Assembly: GCA_025267735.1 (NCBI GenBank)
Contig: CM046297.1
Location: 30,468,011-30,532,010 of the forward strand
DNA: 64,000 nt
Source of the DNA: Mactra quadrangularis
Lineage: Eukaryota > Mollusca > Bivalvia > Venerida > Mactridae
Direction of reading: 5' to 3'
Position numbers and translations under genes: made by a program. Of the stretch, positions 61,001 to 64,000 are shown in pieces. Each line of letters opens with the position of its first letter. Positions within the stretch are counted from its first letter, which is position 1. Below the pieces are notes generated by a model. The model was not told where the DNA came from. It made no database searches and saw only the letters and a list, made by a program, of their open reading frames with translations.

Positions 61001-62596
61001 AAAAGTTAGCTACGCAGATATTCATAACCTTATGACGTCGTTGAAATGTTATATGACGTATGAGATATATCTCCATGTCAATCATAGTTTTCTTAATGAC
61101 CGGGCAAAGTAGAAATTCGCTCATCTCTCAAATTTTCTTTTGGTTCCCTGTCCTTGAATTAGGTTTTTATCATTGAAATTGCTATGACCTAACACAATAA
61201 TCATAGTGATGTTACAATTCAGGGACACATGTTGTAACCTAGTGTACAGTGACATCAGCTTATCTTATATTCTTTGATACAATGTACTTAACTTTACATT
61301 TTATAATGACATTGTTTCACAAAATGATTACAGTGAAGGTCACATATCATTGGATACTTTACCCTACTGAACTAAAAATGTACCCGTTCATGAAATGTTA
61401 GTTACTTGAGCTATAAAAAATGGAAAACTAACTCTCGCTAAATTTCGTTGCTGTCTTTTACCGACTTAAGTAGATACAAGGCTATATGATGGAAAAAAAC
61501 ATTGAAAATTTGTAACGGACAACTCAATAAAAATGTAAACAAACTTCATAGACAACCCATCAGAATAACGAAAATATGATGATGTAAAAAGTTATATATG
61601 ATTGAAATTCATTTTAGTTTGGCTCTAATCACACTTTATGATATATTCAGCATTTCCTGGCTACTCTTTAAACGCCAAGCTTACTACAATGGCCAAACTG
61701 TATGAAAATATTTATTTATTCTATATTACAGAGGCAGGGTGAACACAGGGTAAACATATATTTTTGTGTGAATTTGACAAAATAAATGCATAACTGTTGT
61801 TGAGTGTACACATGTATAGGTCGTACAAAAATCAAAACACTGTTTATGCTAACGATAAAATGAATAATCCATGACAGGGGATGCTCAGGACGACAATAAA
61901 AAAACTTAATGGGTTTTATGAGTGTCTTGTTGGGGGGATGGTTATGCGTTTTACTATTATAAGTATGGTTGACGAAGGGGTGGTGGTTTATAAGACGGAC
62001 TAATTTTGTTAAATTGAACTATACAACTTTTATTTTCAATATAGCCTAATCCTGGAATGGATTGGTTCATTTATAATGTTTCCACAAACACGTTTTGTTA
62101 TTCTGTACGCGCTATACATGAGTTTGTTTTCTTAAATTATAAAAATCTTACCCAGTAATGGCGGTAAGTTAACAAATGATATGAAATAGCCTCCGATGAC
62201 ACAACATACAAACAATATGAGAAGTGAGAAAAAATTTCCACCAGGCAAAGCATCTTGATGTGTCATTGTATATAAAACAATCCATATTTGAAGGCAGACG
62301 ACAAGAAATTGAACGTAAGATGCCATATTGCCATGTGGTGGCAGACGGAAAGCGTCCAGTAGTTTTTCTCCACACGTAGCATTTTCCGGCAGTGGATTAT
62401 GACTGGCCAAACATGGTATACAACATTTTGTACAGTTATCTTCAAGTTGGAGACATTTATCAACCTCATTGTCATCTACATTGTTGTGGTTTCTACTATT
62501 TGACCCATTTACACCACCATTAGCCGTCTTTTCATTGATTGGTTGATTTAATGATGTTGTGACGTCACGATGACGTAATTCTTGCGGGTTGCTCAT
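43708..62596 (-). CDS. SLC9B/NHA-type sodium-proton antiporter with long acidic tail
   Basis: Eleven coding exons on the minus strand: 62596-62152, 58562-58472, 57476-57294, 56378-56203, 55286-55180, 54508-54344, 51407-51299, 46809-46673, 45921-45750, 44733-44641, 44345-43708; 2316 nt, 771 residues, phases consistent. Closest human relatives are SLC9B1/SLC9B2 (CPA2 branch). N-terminus about 95 residues, with a Cys-rich stretch at 55-75; membrane domain about 95-500 (LPGGNFFSLLILF, ILTRAGLGLD, GALSPAVTVPS, GIPTMLLAAGG, NIKERVFVTLTWLSKATVQ, APIGATLMAVLGPRFLEK). The usual Asp-Asp pair reads D280-N281; E217 and R439, matching human E215 and R432, are kept. The last two exons encode about 240 residues of Glu/Asp-rich cytoplasmic tail absent from human SLC9B2. 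M1 follows an acceptor at 62636; the frame stays open for 13 codons before it, so an upstream coding exon cannot be excluded. Confidence 0.93.
46005..46268. repeat. 117-bp tandem duplication in antiporter intron 8
   Basis: Two and a half copies of a unit with TTTGATATCTCCCTTAG, CTGCAGARCAACAAC and TTTGTCCTCACAGAKGGTGT, near the acceptor of exon 9. Non-coding. Confidence 0.75.
46849..50935. mobile_element. 4.1-kb TTAA-flanked transposon in antiporter intron 7
   Basis: Perfect 26-bp terminal inverted repeats (starting GAGGCTGTCCACGAAAAATC from both ends) flanked by TTAA at 46845-46848 and 50936-50939. TTAA duplications are made by piggyBac and Kolobok transposases; the GAG start is nearer Kolobok style, but this is not decisive. 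No transposase was recognised. Interior has a SINE B copy (48463-48776), and signals that could be a spliced transcript: donor CAAG|GTAAGT at about 47571, small exon AAAATGATG at about 48228-48236, acceptor before AATGACAACAACAG at about 48963, AATAAA near 49398. Identical 26-bp ends suggest a fairly recent insertion. Confidence 0.85.
48463..48776 (-). mobile_element. SINE family B, full length, nested in the TTAA element
   Basis: TTATTGGGTTTAACACCATA tail complement, CTCCTGGAAAGGCTAAATCT core, GGGAATCGACCCATGACCCC B box and ATGCTACCAATTGAGCTAGC A box complements. Confidence 0.85.
51408..52105 (-). repeat. 31-bp minisatellite of decoy splice acceptors in antiporter intron 6
   Basis: About 22 copies of a 31-bp unit. 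On the coding (minus) strand the unit is AACTTTATCATTATTATATT then ATATAG|GATGT, bar at the splice point. The copy nearest exon 7 supplies its real acceptor (TATATAG|GATGAGG at 51408/51407). A minor variant with ACGATATGATAATG recurs about five times at regular spacing, showing higher-order amplification. Confidence 0.92.
52106..53985. other. Antiporter intron 6, remainder
   Basis: Non-coding. Contains a G-run at about 53516-53527; no gene or repeat match within the window recognised. Confidence 0.4.
53986..54177 (+). mobile_element. SINE family B, 5'-truncated
   Basis: Plus-strand body and tail: CTACGGCCATTCTGCCTCC, TGATTCTAAATCATGTAGGG, GTGTTGCTACAGCATAAAAC and CCAACAAAAATTGAATAAAT. The tRNA-like head is missing. 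Confidence 0.75.
54980..55075 (+). repeat. GAT microsatellite with ATT tract
   Basis: (GAT)n at about 54981-55048 followed by a short ATT run, next to TATACCGCACTTGTATAGCG, a motif often found beside such microsatellites in interspersed repeats. Confidence 0.85.
55640..56160 (+). repeat. About 500-bp interspersed repeat J, copy 1 (antiporter intron 4)
   Basis: Diverged direct repeat of 60475-60985, sharing CTTTGTACGGAGACRCTAAG, ACGTGGMMATGTTWACATTC, GAAAACGAAAG and AATACTGCGATKMGTTGTGC. It stops close to exon 4's donor side. Non-coding. Confidence 0.7.
56436..56735 (+). mobile_element. SINE family C, full length (antiporter intron 3)
   Basis: tRNA-like head (AGCAATAGTCCAGTGGAAGG, B box GGTTTGAATCCC), body with TTGCTTCACTCCACCTAGG and GTTTGTGACTCGATGATCGG, and tail ending in TTTAACTTAACTTTAACTTA. 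Confidence 0.8.
56915..57090 (+). mobile_element. SINE family D (antiporter intron 3)
   Basis: GTTGGTTCGAATCCCATCC B box, TTGTTTCCTTGGGCAAGAAA, CTAGGAAGCAGACGCGAAAG and tail TTTCACAATCGAGCTAAAAT. Confidence 0.7.
57642..57868 (+). repeat. Interspersed repeat family G (antiporter intron 2)
   Basis: Second copy of the element at 11083-11330: TTCAATAACAATGACGTCAA, ACCAATGAAACTGCCTCATT and GAGATTTTCCCAGTCAAATG. Confidence 0.65.
58186..58207. repeat. 22-bp perfect palindrome
   Basis: GGGTCCGTAGG followed directly by its exact complement, without spacer. It lies in antiporter intron 2. Confidence 0.85.
58630..59050. other. Antiporter intron 1, nothing recognised
   Basis: Non-coding, less AT-rich than its surroundings, with several GTGACG and CGTCGAG motifs; no gene called. 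Confidence 0.4.
59051..59728. mobile_element. MITE with CCAGRGGCCGTATTCC ends
   Basis: Left end CCAGGGGCCGTATTCCAATC, with its imperfect complement at the right (CGTATTCCCATCTTTACTTA inverted). About 678 bp, non-coding; the interior has repeated CTTAAGGAAA-type motifs in both orientations. Target duplication not clear. Confidence 0.65.
59730..60474. other. Antiporter intron 1, nothing recognised
   Basis: AT-rich intronic sequence; no gene or repeat match. Confidence 0.4.
60475..60985 (+). repeat. About 500-bp interspersed repeat J, copy 2 (antiporter intron 1)
   Basis: Matches 55640-56160 in the same order and orientation over its whole length, at clearly reduced identity. Confidence 0.7.
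60986..62151. other. Antiporter intron 1, 5' part, nothing recognised
   Basis: AT-rich, non-coding; ends at the GTAAGA donor of exon 1 at 62151. Confidence 0.4.
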
Positions 62597-62639
62597 TTCC
62601 TTGTACAGACGTTTTGTTCTCGACTTGGTTTTTTTCTGA

Positions 62640-63875
62640 AAATAGACAAAACAGAGTTTATCACTAAATACGACTCTAAGCACTACTTTATTGTCCCAGT
62701 ATCGTTTTATGCCGATGATCAATTGAGAAGAGGTTCAGTTTTCAAAAATAGAACTTTATACTATACCGCGAAATATCAGAAATTCAATATTAGTCTCATT
62801 ACTTTAATTCCATGCATCAAATTTGGTTGGATAAAGTTTGTTTACGTCATTATCAATACAATAAACATCAGATGACAGGAGAAGTATATTGTGATGTCTA
62901 CATGTCATTGTTAATGTTTGATGTGTGACATATTATCATACACTCTGTATGTTTTATATCTTTATTTTATTATATCAAAGATGTAAAATATGTTATGATA
63001 CACATTTAGTTACTGTATAGAAAACAGTCCTAGGGATTTCATCGAGGAATTTAAATCACATAAATAAAAAACAAATGTAAAAATTAAGTCGAATTATGAA
63101 CTGTGAATAATGTAGGTCCAATTAACTTGAAATATAAAAAAACACAAAATGCACAAACACACATTTATAGCTTCAGCAAATGACATTCAGGCAGTGCAGT
63201 TAGTCCTAAGGTAGCACTATATAACATTATGTGTGGTAAATTTTAATTAAGTATTGTTTAATTGTATATATTTATGGCGGAGGGTTTTTACCTATTTGTT
63301 ATTACTATTAATCTTTTTGTACAACGGCATTGAAAATGTAATATAGAAATAGGCGTTTAATCAAATGAAGAAGTTTAAGTTTCTCGTTCACCTAAGTTTG
63401 ACATAGAAAATAACCGTTAAAATGATAAATTATATATTAGCACATACTTTACTGAATAATGTGATCATATAATACAAAACTTGATACAAATATTAGAAAA
63501 CTTCAATCATATTATCATGTTATTCTGTATTGAATTCTACTAAATCTTGGATAATAGTTTGTTAAATTAAGACAATACTTCAAGTAATATACAGATGAAA
63601 GTGAATATTTAATTATAATTTTCATCCTTAATAAAAAATAATATAAATTGTAAAGTGGTCGTAATTTTATTCCAGTTAAAGTCTTTATCCATAAGACACT
63701 ATTACATGTACATGTATATATATTTATAATATATAAGTTTTCAGTCAAGACTTATTACACCCACACTCTTTATAAGTACTTTTGGTTGAGTATCTATCAC
63801 AAATTAAATGCCCAAATATAAAAACAACAACAGGTTCTAATATCCCTGACAACAGAATACAATGCATACCTATTT
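62640..63875. other. Upstream of the antiporter start, nothing recognised
   Basis: Begins with the polypyrimidine tract and acceptor (minus strand TTTTCAG at about 62636) and is therefore probably a 5' intron. An untranslated or short coding first exon should lie further upstream; I could not place it. Confidence 0.4.
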
Positions 63876-64000
63876 ATTTTAGTTCAATTGTGAAACAAGT
63901 TCTTAAAACTTAGATTAGTAACTTTCGAGTCCACTTCCTGGTCCCTCTGTACTTAGTTTGTAGGATAAAGTTTCTTGCTCAAGGAAACAACGGGGAAAGG
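63876..64000 (-). mobile_element. SINE family D, cut by the window end
   Basis: Minus-strand tail and body: TTCAATTGTGAAACAAGTTC, TTTCGAGTCCACTTCCTGG and GTTTCTTGCTCAAGGAAACA. Confidence 0.7.

Overview
The window is animal nuclear DNA, most likely from a mollusc. It is AT-rich, genes are split by many GT-AG introns, and several families of tRNA-derived SINEs and short inverted-repeat transposons lie scattered through it. No rRNA gene, genuine tRNA gene, CRISPR array or bacterial-type operon was seen. The molluscan assignment is an inference from the proteins and the style of repeats.

Three protein-coding genes could be assembled exon by exon. Each gives a length divisible by three, and the exon phases match at every junction. 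(1) Beta-catenin on the + strand, 15 coding exons between 8183 and 18940, 823 residues, with the GSK3/CK1 phosphodegron, the armadillo region and the C-terminal WFDTDL; a long 3'UTR probably ends near 21.5 kb. (2) A nicotinamidase (isochorismatase fold) on the + strand, 6 coding exons between 25790 and 42316, 281 residues, with the catalytic Asp-Lys-Cys and the metal ligands intact. It has an N-terminal hydrophobic segment and a C-terminal GPI-type tail, so an extracellular membrane-anchored enzyme is predicted. (3) An SLC9B/NHA-type cation-proton antiporter on the - strand, 11 coding exons between 62596 and 43708, 771 residues, with a long acidic tail. Its usual Asp-Asp ion-binding pair reads Asp-Asn. 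Genes 2 and 3 converge tail to tail. I see no functional link among the three genes.

Layout: 1-8167, repeat-rich flank or 5' untranslated intron of beta-catenin; 8168-21.5 kb, beta-catenin; 21.5-25.8 kb, intergenic, with a minisatellite and repeats; 25.8-42.6 kb, nicotinamidase, whose 8.1 kb first intron carries a 2.2 kb satellite of 24-bp units and whose second intron carries a 48-bp minisatellite split by a 4.3 kb transposon; 42.6-43.7 kb, convergent 3' ends; 43.7-62.6 kb, antiporter gene, with a 4.1 kb TTAA-flanked element and a 31-bp minisatellite in its introns; 62.6-64 kb, its 5' side.

The most unusual pattern is that tandem arrays sit exactly on exon boundaries of two neighbouring genes. 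In the nicotinamidase gene a 48-bp unit repeats the intron-3'-end/exon-3-start junction about 19 times upstream of the real exon. In the antiporter gene a 31-bp unit repeats the acceptor of exon 7 about 22 times. The stop-codon ends of both genes are also tandemly duplicated into the 3'UTR (five copies of 69 bp, and two of 68 bp). These are arrays of decoy splice sites and decoy C-termini, and they are the main thing to follow up.
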